A stretch of DNA of 64,000 nt from MW101C3 sp943367595 (GTDB taxonomy: Bacteria; Cyanobacteriota; Cyanobacteriia; PCC-6307; Cyanobiaceae). The stretch lies in contig CALRJS020000018.1 in the NCBI GenBank assembly GCA_943367595.1, forward strand, positions 1-64,000, read 5' to 3'. The translations under genes and the position numbers were made by a program. Below the pieces are notes generated by a model. That model searched no databases, was not told where the DNA came from, and saw only the letters and a program-made list of their open reading frames with translations. Below, piece after piece: positions 23,448 to 30,955 of the stretch (positions within the stretch are counted from its first letter, which is position 1; each line of letters begins with the position of its first letter).

Positions 23448-23818
23448 GCCTTCGCAAGACCTACATCCTCAAGCTCTATGTGGCGGGGAACACTCCCAAC
23501 TCCATGCGTGCCCTCAAGACCCTGCGCAACATTCTGGAGCAGGAGTTCAAGGGGGTGTATGCCCTGAAGGTGATCGATGTGCTCAAGAATCCGCAGCTGG
23601 CCGAAGACGACAAGATTCTGGCCACCCCCACGCTCGCCAAGATCCTGCCACCGCCGGTGCGGCGCATCATCGGCGACCTCTCCGATCGCGAGCGGGTGCT
23701 GATCGGCCTTGATTTGCTCTACGATGAGCTCACCGAAAATGATCTCTTCAATCCTGAACCCCACGCCGATGATGCCGATGATGCCGATGATGCCGGTGGT
23801 GCGGGCCAGATTCTGTAG
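23444..23818 (+). CDS. kaiB: Circadian clock protein KaiB
   Basis: The 124-aa protein matches KaiB throughout: TYILKLYVAGNTPNSMRALKTL, YALKVIDVLKNPQLAEDDKILATPTLAKILPPPVRRIIGDLSD. KaiB is the fold-switching protein that binds the KaiC CI ring and sequesters KaiA. The start is TTG, overlapping the kaiA stop. The C-terminus has an acidic tail in which Asp-Asp-Ala is repeated three times, encoded by an exact 9-bp tandem repeat (23765-23794), and it is about 20 residues longer than usual. Confidence 0.96.
   Translation: MSLRKTYILKLYVAGNTPNSMRALKTLRNILEQEFKGVYALKVIDVLKNPQLAEDDKILATPTLAKILPPPVRRIIGDLSDRERVLIGLDLLYDELTENDLFNPEPHADDADDADDAGGAGQIL
23765..23794 (+). repeat. In-frame 9-bp repeat x3 in kaiB
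   Basis: GCCGATGAT occurs three times in exact tandem, followed by another GCC, and encodes the acidic tail of KaiB. This is a short example of the coding minisatellites found elsewhere in this window. Confidence 0.9.
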
Positions 23819-23884
23819 ATCCTCCTAGTAATTTCCTGGCTTTGTTCAGCTGGGCCTTAGGTTGATGCAGGCACCAGACCAGCC

Positions 23885-25426
23885 ATGACGGATTCTCCTT
23901 CCCTTCCCCATTCTCAGATGCAGGTTCAGAAGCTTCCGACCGGGGTGGAAGGCCTTGATGACATCTGCCAGGGCGGCCTGCCGATTGGGCGTTCCACGCT
24001 GATCAGCGGCACATCAGGAACGGGCAAGACCGTTTTCTCGCTGCATTTTCTCTATAACGGCATCCATCATTTTGATGAACCAGGCATCTTCGTTACCTTT
24101 GAGGAATCGCCCCGGGACATCATCCGCAACGCTTCCAGCTTTGGTTGGAATCTGCAGGAGCTGGTGGATCAAGGCAAGCTGTTCATCCTTGACGCTTCCC
24201 CGGATCCCGACGGCCAGGATGTGGCGGGGAGCTTCGATCTCTCGGGCTTGATCGAGCGAATCAACTACGCGATCAGAAAATACAAGGCCCGCCGCGTTGC
24301 CATCGATTCAATCACGGCGGTTTTTCAGCAATATGACGCGGTGTCGGTGGTGCGTCGGGAGATTTTTCGCCTGATTGCCCGGCTCAAGGAAATCGGCGTC
24401 ACCACGGTGATGACCACCGAACGCATCGATGAGTATGGACCGATCGCCAGATACGGCGTCGAAGAGTTTGTCTCCGACAACGTGATCATTCTGCGCAACG
24501 TCCTGGATGTGGAGCGCCGCCGCCGCACGGTGGAAATCCTCAAGCTGCGAGGTACCACCCACATGAAGGGTGAGTTCCCCTTCACTATGGGGCCGCAGGG
24601 TGTGGCGATCTTCCCGCTGGGCGCGATGCGCCTCACGCAGCGCTCTTCGAATGTGCGCCTGAGCTCGGGGGTGCCGCGCCTCGATGAGATGTGTGGCGGT
24701 GGTTTCTTCAAGGATTCGATCATTCTCGCCACCGGTGCCACCGGCACCGGCAAAACGCTGCTGGTGAGCAAGTTCATCGAGAACGCCTACAGAAACAAGG
24801 AGCGGGCCATCCTCTTTGCCTACGAAGAGTCGAGGGCACAGTTGCTGCGCAACGCCACCAGTTGGGGGATTGATTTTGAGCAGATGGAGCAAGATGGCAT
24901 GCTCAAGATCATCTGCGCTTATCCCGAATCCACCGGCCTGGAAGATCATCTCCAGATCATCAAAACCGAGATTGCCGAGTTCAAGCCCTCCAGAATGGCA
25001 ATTGATTCGCTATCAGCCCTCTCCCGTGGGGTGAGCCACAACGCTTTCCGGCAGTTTGTGATCGGCGTGACCGGCTACGCAAAACAGGAGGAAATCGCCG
25101 GCTTCTTTACCAATACCTCCGAAGAATTCATGGGCAGCCACTCGATCACGGATTCCCATATCTCCACGATCACCGATACGATCCTGCTGCTGCAGTATGT
25201 GGAGATCCGCGGCGAGATGGCCCGCGCGATTAACGTGTTCAAGATGCGTGGCTCCTGGCACGACAAGGGCATCCGTGAATTCGTGATCACCGGCAACGGG
25301 CCTGAGATTCGCGATTCCTTCTCCAACTTCGAGCGCATCATCAGCGGCGTGCCCCACCGCGTCACCTCCGATGAACGGGTGGAACTTTCCCGCATCGTGC
25401 GTGGTGTGGAGGACGACGCGTTCTGA
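23885..25426 (+). CDS. kaiC: Circadian clock ATPase/kinase KaiC
   Basis: The 513-aa double-RecA protein has P-loops GTSGTGKT (42-49, CI) and GATGTGKT (284-291, CII), and catalytic glutamate pairs at 73-74 and 314-315. The phosphorylation pair is in ITDSHISTITDT, at Ser427-Thr428 by my count (S431/T432 in Synechococcus elongatus). The C-terminal A-loop ERIISGVPHRVTSDERVELSR binds KaiA. All catalytic residues are present, so a working KaiABC oscillator is expected. The gene starts 66 bases after kaiB. The stop is the first of three copies in an 18-bp tandem repeat. Confidence 0.98.
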   Translation: MTDSPSLPHSQMQVQKLPTGVEGLDDICQGGLPIGRSTLISGTSGTGKTVFSLHFLYNGIHHFDEPGIFVTFEESPRDIIRNASSFGWNLQELVDQGKLFILDASPDPDGQDVAGSFDLSGLIERINYAIRKYKARRVAIDSITAVFQQYDAVSVVRREIFRLIARLKEIGVTTVMTTERIDEYGPIARYGVEEFVSDNVIILRNVLDVERRRRTVEILKLRGTTHMKGEFPFTMGPQGVAIFPLGAMRLTQRSSNVRLSSGVPRLDEMCGGGFFKDSIILATGATGTGKTLLVSKFIENAYRNKERAILFAYEESRAQLLRNATSWGIDFEQMEQDGMLKIICAYPESTGLEDHLQIIKTEIAEFKPSRMAIDSLSALSRGVSHNAFRQFVIGVTGYAKQEEIAGFFTNTSEEFMGSHSITDSHISTITDTILLLQYVEIRGEMARAINVFKMRGSWHDKGIREFVITGNGPEIRDSFSNFERIISGVPHRVTSDERVELSRIVRGVEDDAF

Positions 25427-25474
25427 GCGGGTCCTCTGTTCTGATCGGGGTCTCTGTTCTGAGCTGGTTCTCAG
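25421..25474. repeat. 18-bp tandem repeat x3 shared by the kaiC and nblS stop codons
   Basis: TTCTGAGCGGGTCCTCTG, TTCTGATCGGGGTCTCTG and TTCTGAGCTGGTTCTCAG lie at 25421, 25439 and 25457. The kaiC TGA is at 25424-25426 and recurs at 25442 and 25460. The complement of the nblS stop (25471-25473) is in the third unit. The whole 44-bp space between two convergent regulatory genes is this repeat. Confidence 0.92.
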
Positions 25475-27615
25475 ACAGCGCTGGCAGGGGAAGGTGATGG
25501 GGCTGCCAACGCAGCATTGAACGCAGAAGTGGCGGCTGCTGCGTTATTGCGTTCGCCGGCAATCGCCAGTTCATCGCTGTCGGCTTGCTCGAGGGGCAGA
25601 TCAAACCAGAAGGTGGTGCCTACGCCCAGCTCGCTCACCATGTGGATGCGGCTGCCGTGCTTCTCGATGATGCCCCGCACGATCGAAAGCCCCAGACCCG
25701 TGCCCACTTCGGTGTGCACGGCATTCTCGACCCGGTAGAAGCGATCAAAGATTCGGGCCTGGTCTTCGCGGGAGATGCCGGCTCCCGTGTCGGCAATCTC
25801 TACGCGCAGCCGCGGCAGGGGTGAGGACAGACCGCAGCTGAGGCTGTCGTTGTCGTGGACGGGGATGGAGAGGTCAATGTGGCAGGAATCGGGCCACGGA
25901 TAGGCGCGCAGTCTGAGGCAGCCGCCTGGCTGGGTGAACTTGAGCCCATTGCCCACCAGGTTGTCGAAGACCTGGAGCAGCAGGTCCCAGTTGCCGCGTA
26001 CGCGGGGCAACTGGGCATCCACATCCATCGCCAGCGTCACCCCTTTCTCGTCGGCATTGAGACGGTAATTGCGCAGGGTCTGCTCGATCGCCGGGCGCAG
26101 TTCGATCGGCTCCAGCACCCAGGTGCGGTCGGATTCCAGCCGCGAGAGATCGAGCACATCGTTCACCAGGCGAGTGAGACGGTCGGTTTCGGCGTTGGCA
26201 ATGCCGAGGAACTCCTGGGTTTCCTCCTCACTCAGCTGGTCACGCATGTCGTGGAGGGTTTCCACGTAGCTCTTGATGTTGAACAGCGGTGTGCGCAATT
26301 CATGCGACACATTGCTGATGAAGCGGCTCTGGGCCGCGTTCAGTTCCACCTCCCGGGTGAGGTCCTGGATCGTCATGGCGATGCCTTTCAGGCTTTCGCC
26401 GCTGGCGTCACGCACGCTCTGCAGCACGATGCGCAGGGTGCGGGGCGGCTCGCCGAAGGTGCAGCGCACATCGCAGCTGTCTCGCTCACCGGCTAGCAAG
26501 CCATCGAGCGGCGCCTGCAGTTCCATTGCCAGCAGATCGGGCAGTTCGCTGCAGAGATCGCTGCCTTCCAGGTTGCGGCCTTCCCAGCGGAACAGGCGGC
26601 GGGCCGTGGGATTCACCAGCACGATCTGACCGTCGCCATCGAGCAGGGCTGCGCCGTCGGCCATGCTGGCGATCAGGGTCTGCTGCTTCACCTGGGCGGC
26701 GGTGAGCTCCTCAATGTTGGCGGCGTCGTACACCTCCAGCTGGGAGGCCATGTCGTTGAAGCCATTCAGCAGTTCGCCCAGCTCGCCGCCCACGGGCAGG
26801 GCAATGCGGGCCTGGAAATCACCGCCGGCGATCGCGCGCACGCCGCGCAGCAATTCCTTCACCGGGCGGGTGATCGTGAGCGCGTTGAACACCGCGCCAA
26901 GGATCACCAGCACCCAAATCGAGATGAACACCGCCACGGTCACTTCCCGCGTCAGGGCCGCACTCGCCAGCACCGCTTCATTGGGATTGATGCCAAGCGC
27001 GAGCACGCCGAGGTAGCGCCCTTCGCTCACCATCGGCACGAACACATCGGTCACCTGGCCGTCTGGGCTGAGGTGTTGACGGATCAGCGGATTCTGGGAA
27101 CGCCGTTGCAGATCGGCGGGCAGTTCGAGCCGGCGGCTGAGCAGCAATTCACTGCTGCCGTTGCTGCCGCCGATCGGGATGCCGAGGTAGATCACCCCAT
27201 CGGGATCGGCGAAGAAGATGTAACGAAGGCTTCGGCTCGATCGCCAGAAACGCTCCGCCACCGCCGCCAGTTCGCGGTCGTTGGCTTCGGCCACCAGCGG
27301 GGTGACGTTCGCGGCCAGCAGCAGACCCAGATCGCGGGCGAAGCGGGTGTCGCTCATGCGCGCATCGCGTTGGATGCCGTTGAGCGCGATGAAGGTGATG
27401 CTCGTCATCATCAGGCTCACCACCAGGGTGGCCACCGCCAGCAGCTTCGTCTGCAGGCTGAATTCGGCCCACCACAGGCCGAGCCGCTGCTGCCAGCTGA
27501 GCGGCATGGCGGCCGCGGTGGCGCCGCGAGCGTGAGCTGGAGCGGCAGGGGTTGGGGCGGAGGCTGGAGAGGCAGACACCGGCCGGTCAGAGGAGGGCGG
27601 AAGCTCGGCGGTCAC
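25471..27615 (-). CDS. nblS: Sensor histidine kinase NblS (Hik33/DspA type)
   Basis: The 714-aa protein has a transmembrane segment (~58-80), a periplasmic sensor domain, a second segment (~227-248), HAMP (~249-300), PAS (~312-425) and HisKA with phospho-acceptor His438 in SNVSHELRTPLFN. The HATPase has NLVGNGLKF, DTGAGIS and GTGLGLSIV. NblS controls high-light, nutrient and phycobilisome responses through RpaB-type regulators. The gene follows purD by 26 bases. The start is GTG at 27615, and ATG at 27507 is an alternative that would drop a Pro/Ala-rich leader. Confidence 0.94.
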   Translation of the reverse strand: MTAELPPSSDRPVSASPASAPTPAAPAHARGATAAAMPLSWQQRLGLWWAEFSLQTKLLAVATLVVSLMMTSITFIALNGIQRDARMSDTRFARDLGLLLAANVTPLVAEANDRELAAVAERFWRSSRSLRYIFFADPDGVIYLGIPIGGSNGSSELLLSRRLELPADLQRRSQNPLIRQHLSPDGQVTDVFVPMVSEGRYLGVLALGINPNEAVLASAALTREVTVAVFISIWVLVILGAVFNALTITRPVKELLRGVRAIAGGDFQARIALPVGGELGELLNGFNDMASQLEVYDAANIEELTAAQVKQQTLIASMADGAALLDGDGQIVLVNPTARRLFRWEGRNLEGSDLCSELPDLLAMELQAPLDGLLAGERDSCDVRCTFGEPPRTLRIVLQSVRDASGESLKGIAMTIQDLTREVELNAAQSRFISNVSHELRTPLFNIKSYVETLHDMRDQLSEEETQEFLGIANAETDRLTRLVNDVLDLSRLESDRTWVLEPIELRPAIEQTLRNYRLNADEKGVTLAMDVDAQLPRVRGNWDLLLQVFDNLVGNGLKFTQPGGCLRLRAYPWPDSCHIDLSIPVHDNDSLSCGLSSPLPRLRVEIADTGAGISREDQARIFDRFYRVENAVHTEVGTGLGLSIVRGIIEKHGSRIHMVSELGVGTTFWFDLPLEQADSDELAIAGERNNAAAATSAFNAALAAPSPSPASAV

Positions 27616-27641
27616 ACGCGGAACCGTCGGAAGGACGCACC

Positions 27642-28952
27642 CTAGGGGCGGCGCACCTGGTGGCCGATGTCACGCCGGAAGGTGATGCCTTCGAAGTGCA
27701 CCTGCTCCAGGCCGCCGTAGGCAGCGGCGAAGGCGGCATCGAAATCGCCGGCCTGCGCCACCACCGCCAGCACCCGGCCTCCTGCCGTCACGCAGACACC
27801 ATCGGCGCCGGCCCGGCTGCCGGCATGAAAGAGCTGCAGATCCGGATCAGGGGCGAGGCTGGATGTGATCGCGTCACCGCTGCGCACCGGGCCGGGGTAG
27901 CCGGCGGAGGCGGCCACGACGCAGGCGCTGCAGCGGCCCGAGATCGTGAGCGGCGGGGCGGCATCAAGGCGGCCGCTGGCACAGGCCATCAGCACCTCGG
28001 CCAGTTCGTCGCCCAGCAGGGGCATCAGCGTCTGGCACTCGGGATCGCCGAAGCGGCAATTGAATTCGATCACCTTCGGTCCGTCGGCGGTGAGCATCAG
28101 GCCCGCGTAGATCACGCCGCGGTAATCGATGCCCCGGCCCCGCAGGGTGGCCAGGATCGGCAGCAGCACCTGCTGACGCACCAGCTCCAGCCCGGCCGCA
28201 TCCAGCAGGGGGGCCGGCGCGTAGGCCCCCATGCCGCCCGTGTTCGCGCCGGTGTCCCCTTCGCCGATGCGCTTGTGGTCCTGCGCGGGGGGGAGCAGCA
28301 CCATGCGTTCCCCGTCGGTGAGCGCGAACACCGACACCTCCGGCCCGCTCAGGCGCTCCTCCAGCACCAGCGCGTCACCGGCACTGCCGAAGCGCCCCGC
28401 AAAGATCTCCTCGATCGCGGCACGGGCCTCCTCAAGGCTGTCGGCCACCGTCACCCCCTTGCCGGCCGCCAGCCCATCGGCCTTCACCACCAGGGGCCGG
28501 CCATGGGATTCCAGGGCCTGCAGCGCCTGCTCGCAGCTGGTGGCGGCCCAGTAGCCCGCCGTGGGCACGCCGGCCTCCTGCATCAGCGCCTTCGCCCATT
28601 GCTTGCTGGCCTCCAGCTGGGCGCCGTCGGCCCCTGGACCGAACACCGCCAGTCCGGCGGCGCGCAGCTCGTCGGCGAGGCCGGCGGCCAGGGGCGCCTC
28701 CGGGCCCACCACCACCAGATCCACCTGCCGCTCCTGGCAGGCGGCGATCAGCGCAGGCCCGTCGCTCTCGGCGATCGGCAGCGGCTCGCAGCCCTCCTGC
28801 CCGGCGGTGCCGCCGTTGCCCGGAGCCACCCACACCCGTTCCACACCGCGGCAGCGCCGCAGGGCCCAGCCCAGGGCGTTCTCCCGGCCCCCTGCCCCCA
28901 CCACCAGCACCCGGCGCGGAGACGGCAGGCCATCGGTCAGGGGTGCGGACAT
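27642..28952 (-). CDS. purD: Phosphoribosylamine--glycine ligase (GAR synthetase)
   Basis: The 436-aa ATP-grasp enzyme performs the second step of purine synthesis. It shows VLVVGAGGRENALGWAL, APGNGGT, the ATP-grasp loop PLVVKADGLAAGKGVTVA, LPPAQDHKRIGEGDTGANTGGMGAYAPAP and VIEFNCRFGDPECQ. The start is ATG. It is the first gene of a likely purD-nblS unit and is divergent from the hypothetical-purC block, so two purine genes flank one promoter region. Confidence 0.97.
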   Translation of the reverse strand: MSAPLTDGLPSPRRVLVVGAGGRENALGWALRRCRGVERVWVAPGNGGTAGQEGCEPLPIAESDGPALIAACQERQVDLVVVGPEAPLAAGLADELRAAGLAVFGPGADGAQLEASKQWAKALMQEAGVPTAGYWAATSCEQALQALESHGRPLVVKADGLAAGKGVTVADSLEEARAAIEEIFAGRFGSAGDALVLEERLSGPEVSVFALTDGERMVLLPPAQDHKRIGEGDTGANTGGMGAYAPAPLLDAAGLELVRQQVLLPILATLRGRGIDYRGVIYAGLMLTADGPKVIEFNCRFGDPECQTLMPLLGDELAEVLMACASGRLDAAPPLTISGRCSACVVAASAGYPGPVRSGDAITSSLAPDPDLQLFHAGSRAGADGVCVTAGGRVLAVVAQAGDFDAAFAAAYGGLEQVHFEGITFRRDIGHQVRRP

Positions 28953-29029
28953 GGGGCGGAGCGGGTGATGGGGGGCGGTTCCCTTAGGTTGTGGCCCGGT
29001 GGCCGCCTGCCGTGACCCTTCCTCTTTAC

Positions 29030-30160
29030 ATGCCGGTGGGTCCCCGCCGAAGGCTGGCCCTGCTCCTGATGGCCGGCTTGGCCATCGCCGGTCACGGCCC
29101 TGTCCAGGCCCAGGCTCCGCCCATGCCTGCCGCTCCCGTGCCTGCCGCTCTGGCCACGCCCCAGACCCCGGAGAAGCCCGCGGCGCCGGCCACGCCCGCG
29201 GCCCCGGGGCCTGTGGTGCTGCCGGGAATGCCGGAGGAGGCCTTCGAGGCCGCGCTGCGCTCCGAGGATCTCGCCGCGCTCGAGCGGGCCTGTCAGGATT
29301 CCGCCCGGTTTGATCGCAGCGACCGGCTGCGCCTGCTGCGTGAGCGCCTGGTGGCGATGCGTCCGGCGCCCCAGCCCTTCGCCGTGATCCTGGTCAATGC
29401 CAATGCCCTGATCAGCTGTCTGGCGCCGGAGTCGGCGCTCACCGTGCTCGACCGCTACGGCCCCGGGCCGGGCCGCGAGCGGGAGCAGTGGCTGGTGCAG
29501 CAGTGGCGCGCCGCCAACGCCGCCCTCGATCACCGCCGGGCCGCCGAGGCGCTGCGCCGGCTGGCGGCGGGCCGCATCGCCCAGCTGGAAACGATGCCCC
29601 TGCCCCTGCGGCTGCGCGAAGACGGCAGCCTCGACACCCGCTCGGCCCTTGATGTGCTCGCCGGCCACCTGGAGGTGCTGGGCCGCTCGCGCGAAGCGGC
29701 GGAGGTGCTGCTGGCCGGCCGGCTGCCCGGCACGGTGGCGGCCGAGCGGCTGGAGCGGGCGGTGATCCTGCTGGTGGCGGTGCCGCTGGCGGAGCGCAAT
29801 GCCCTGCTGGAGCTGGCCCTCAACCAGGCGGCGGCGGATGGGGCCTGGGGGCTGGCGGCGCAGCTGCTGGATCTGCAGCAGTACGTGCAGCGCGCGGCCG
29901 GTGCCGATCCGCGTGCGGCCGCCGACCGGCGCCTGCGGCTCTCCCGCCGCATCGATGACGCCTACGGCGAATGGTTGCTGGAACGCGCCAATCCCGAGGC
30001 AAAGCAACGCGCGGCTGCTCTTGAACGTGAGCTGCGCTCCCCCCGGGCCGCCGGTGGGCACGCCAGCCCCGGCATTGCCGGTGGGCAAGCAAGCCCTGCG
30101 CTCGCTCCCGCTCCCGCGGCCGGCCCTACCCCCCCTGCCCCCAACTCTCTCCTGCCATGA
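29030..30160 (+). CDS. Hypothetical exported helical protein
   Basis: The 376-aa product has a signal peptide (about 1-27, RRRLALLLMAGLAIAGHGPVQAQA) and an Ala/Pro linker. A long all-helical domain rich in Arg, Leu and Ala follows (for example RAANAALDHRRAAEALRRLA and HLEVLGRSREAAEVLLAGRL), suggesting TPR-like repeats in the periplasm. A second low-complexity tail ends the protein. I do not recognise the family. The ATG at 29030 was chosen, and in-frame GTGs at 29012 and 28991 are possible. The stop overlaps purC as ATGA. Confidence 0.65.
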   Translation: MPVGPRRRLALLLMAGLAIAGHGPVQAQAPPMPAAPVPAALATPQTPEKPAAPATPAAPGPVVLPGMPEEAFEAALRSEDLAALERACQDSARFDRSDRLRLLRERLVAMRPAPQPFAVILVNANALISCLAPESALTVLDRYGPGPGREREQWLVQQWRAANAALDHRRAAEALRRLAAGRIAQLETMPLPLRLREDGSLDTRSALDVLAGHLEVLGRSREAAEVLLAGRLPGTVAAERLERAVILLVAVPLAERNALLELALNQAAADGAWGLAAQLLDLQQYVQRAAGADPRAAADRRLRLSRRIDDAYGEWLLERANPEAKQRAAALERELRSPRAAGGHASPGIAGGQASPALAPAPAAGPTPPAPNSLLP

Positions 30161-30912
30161 CGGCCTTTTCGATCGGTGCGCTCCTGTATGAGGGCAAGGC
30201 CAAGCGGGTGTTTGCCACCCAGGACCCCGACCTGGTGGCGGTGGAATACAAGGACGACGCCACCGCCTTCAATGCGCTGAAGAAGGCGCAGCTGCAGGGC
30301 AAGGGCGCCCTCAACTGCCTCATCTCCGCGCTGCTGTTCGAAGCGCTCGAGGCCGCCGGCGTTCCCACTCACTACCTCGGCGTGGAGGGCAGCTCCTGGA
30401 TGCTGGTGCGGCCCGTGGCGGTGATTCCCCTGGAGGTGGTGATCCGCAACCGGGCGGCCGGTTCCCTCTGCCGGGAGATGCCGATCGCACCCGGAACCGC
30501 CCTGGAGCCGCCGCTGCTCGATCTCTATTACAAGGACGATGCCTACGGCGATCCGTTCTTGAGCGAGGCGCGGCTGGCGCGGCTGGCGCTGGTCACGGCG
30601 CAGCAGCGCGCCGATCTTGAAGCCCTCGCCCACCGGGTGAATGGCGTGCTCCGGCCGCTGTTCGCCGGCGTGGGGCTCGACCTGGTGGATTTCAAGCTGG
30701 AGCTGGGCTTCACGGCGGATCAGCAGCTGGTGGTGGCCGATGAGATCAGCCCGGACACCTGCCGGCTCTGGGACCTCGCCACCGAGGACGCGAGCGACCG
30801 GATTCTGGACAAGGACCGCTTCCGACAGGATCTCGGCGGAGTGGTCGAGGCCTATGGGGAGGTCCTCAAACGGGTCCAAGGGGTTTGCCCTTCCCCCCGG
30901 GTCTACGGGTAA
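30157..30912 (+). CDS. purC: Phosphoribosylaminoimidazole-succinocarboxamide synthase
   Basis: The 251-aa SAICAR synthetase joins aspartate to CAIR in purine synthesis. The N-terminus LLYEGKAKRVFAT, MLVRPVAVIPLEVVIRNRAAGSLCR, LDLYYKDDAYGDPFL, the late DFKLELGF and VVADEISPDTCRLWD are diagnostic. The ATG overlaps the upstream stop by four bases. A 43-base gap separates it from the Omp85 gene. Confidence 0.97.
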   Translation: MTAFSIGALLYEGKAKRVFATQDPDLVAVEYKDDATAFNALKKAQLQGKGALNCLISALLFEALEAAGVPTHYLGVEGSSWMLVRPVAVIPLEVVIRNRAAGSLCREMPIAPGTALEPPLLDLYYKDDAYGDPFLSEARLARLALVTAQQRADLEALAHRVNGVLRPLFAGVGLDLVDFKLELGFTADQQLVVADEISPDTCRLWDLATEDASDRILDKDRFRQDLGGVVEAYGEVLKRVQGVCPSPRVYG

Positions 30913-30955
30913 GGTCACGCCAATTTGCGGCCCGTCCGCCTTCTTTCGGAGAACC

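Noticed and set aside
30641..30955. N-terminal extension of the Omp85 frame into purC
   Set aside because: It overlaps purC in another frame. A proper signal sequence and GGAGA site support the ATG at 30956.
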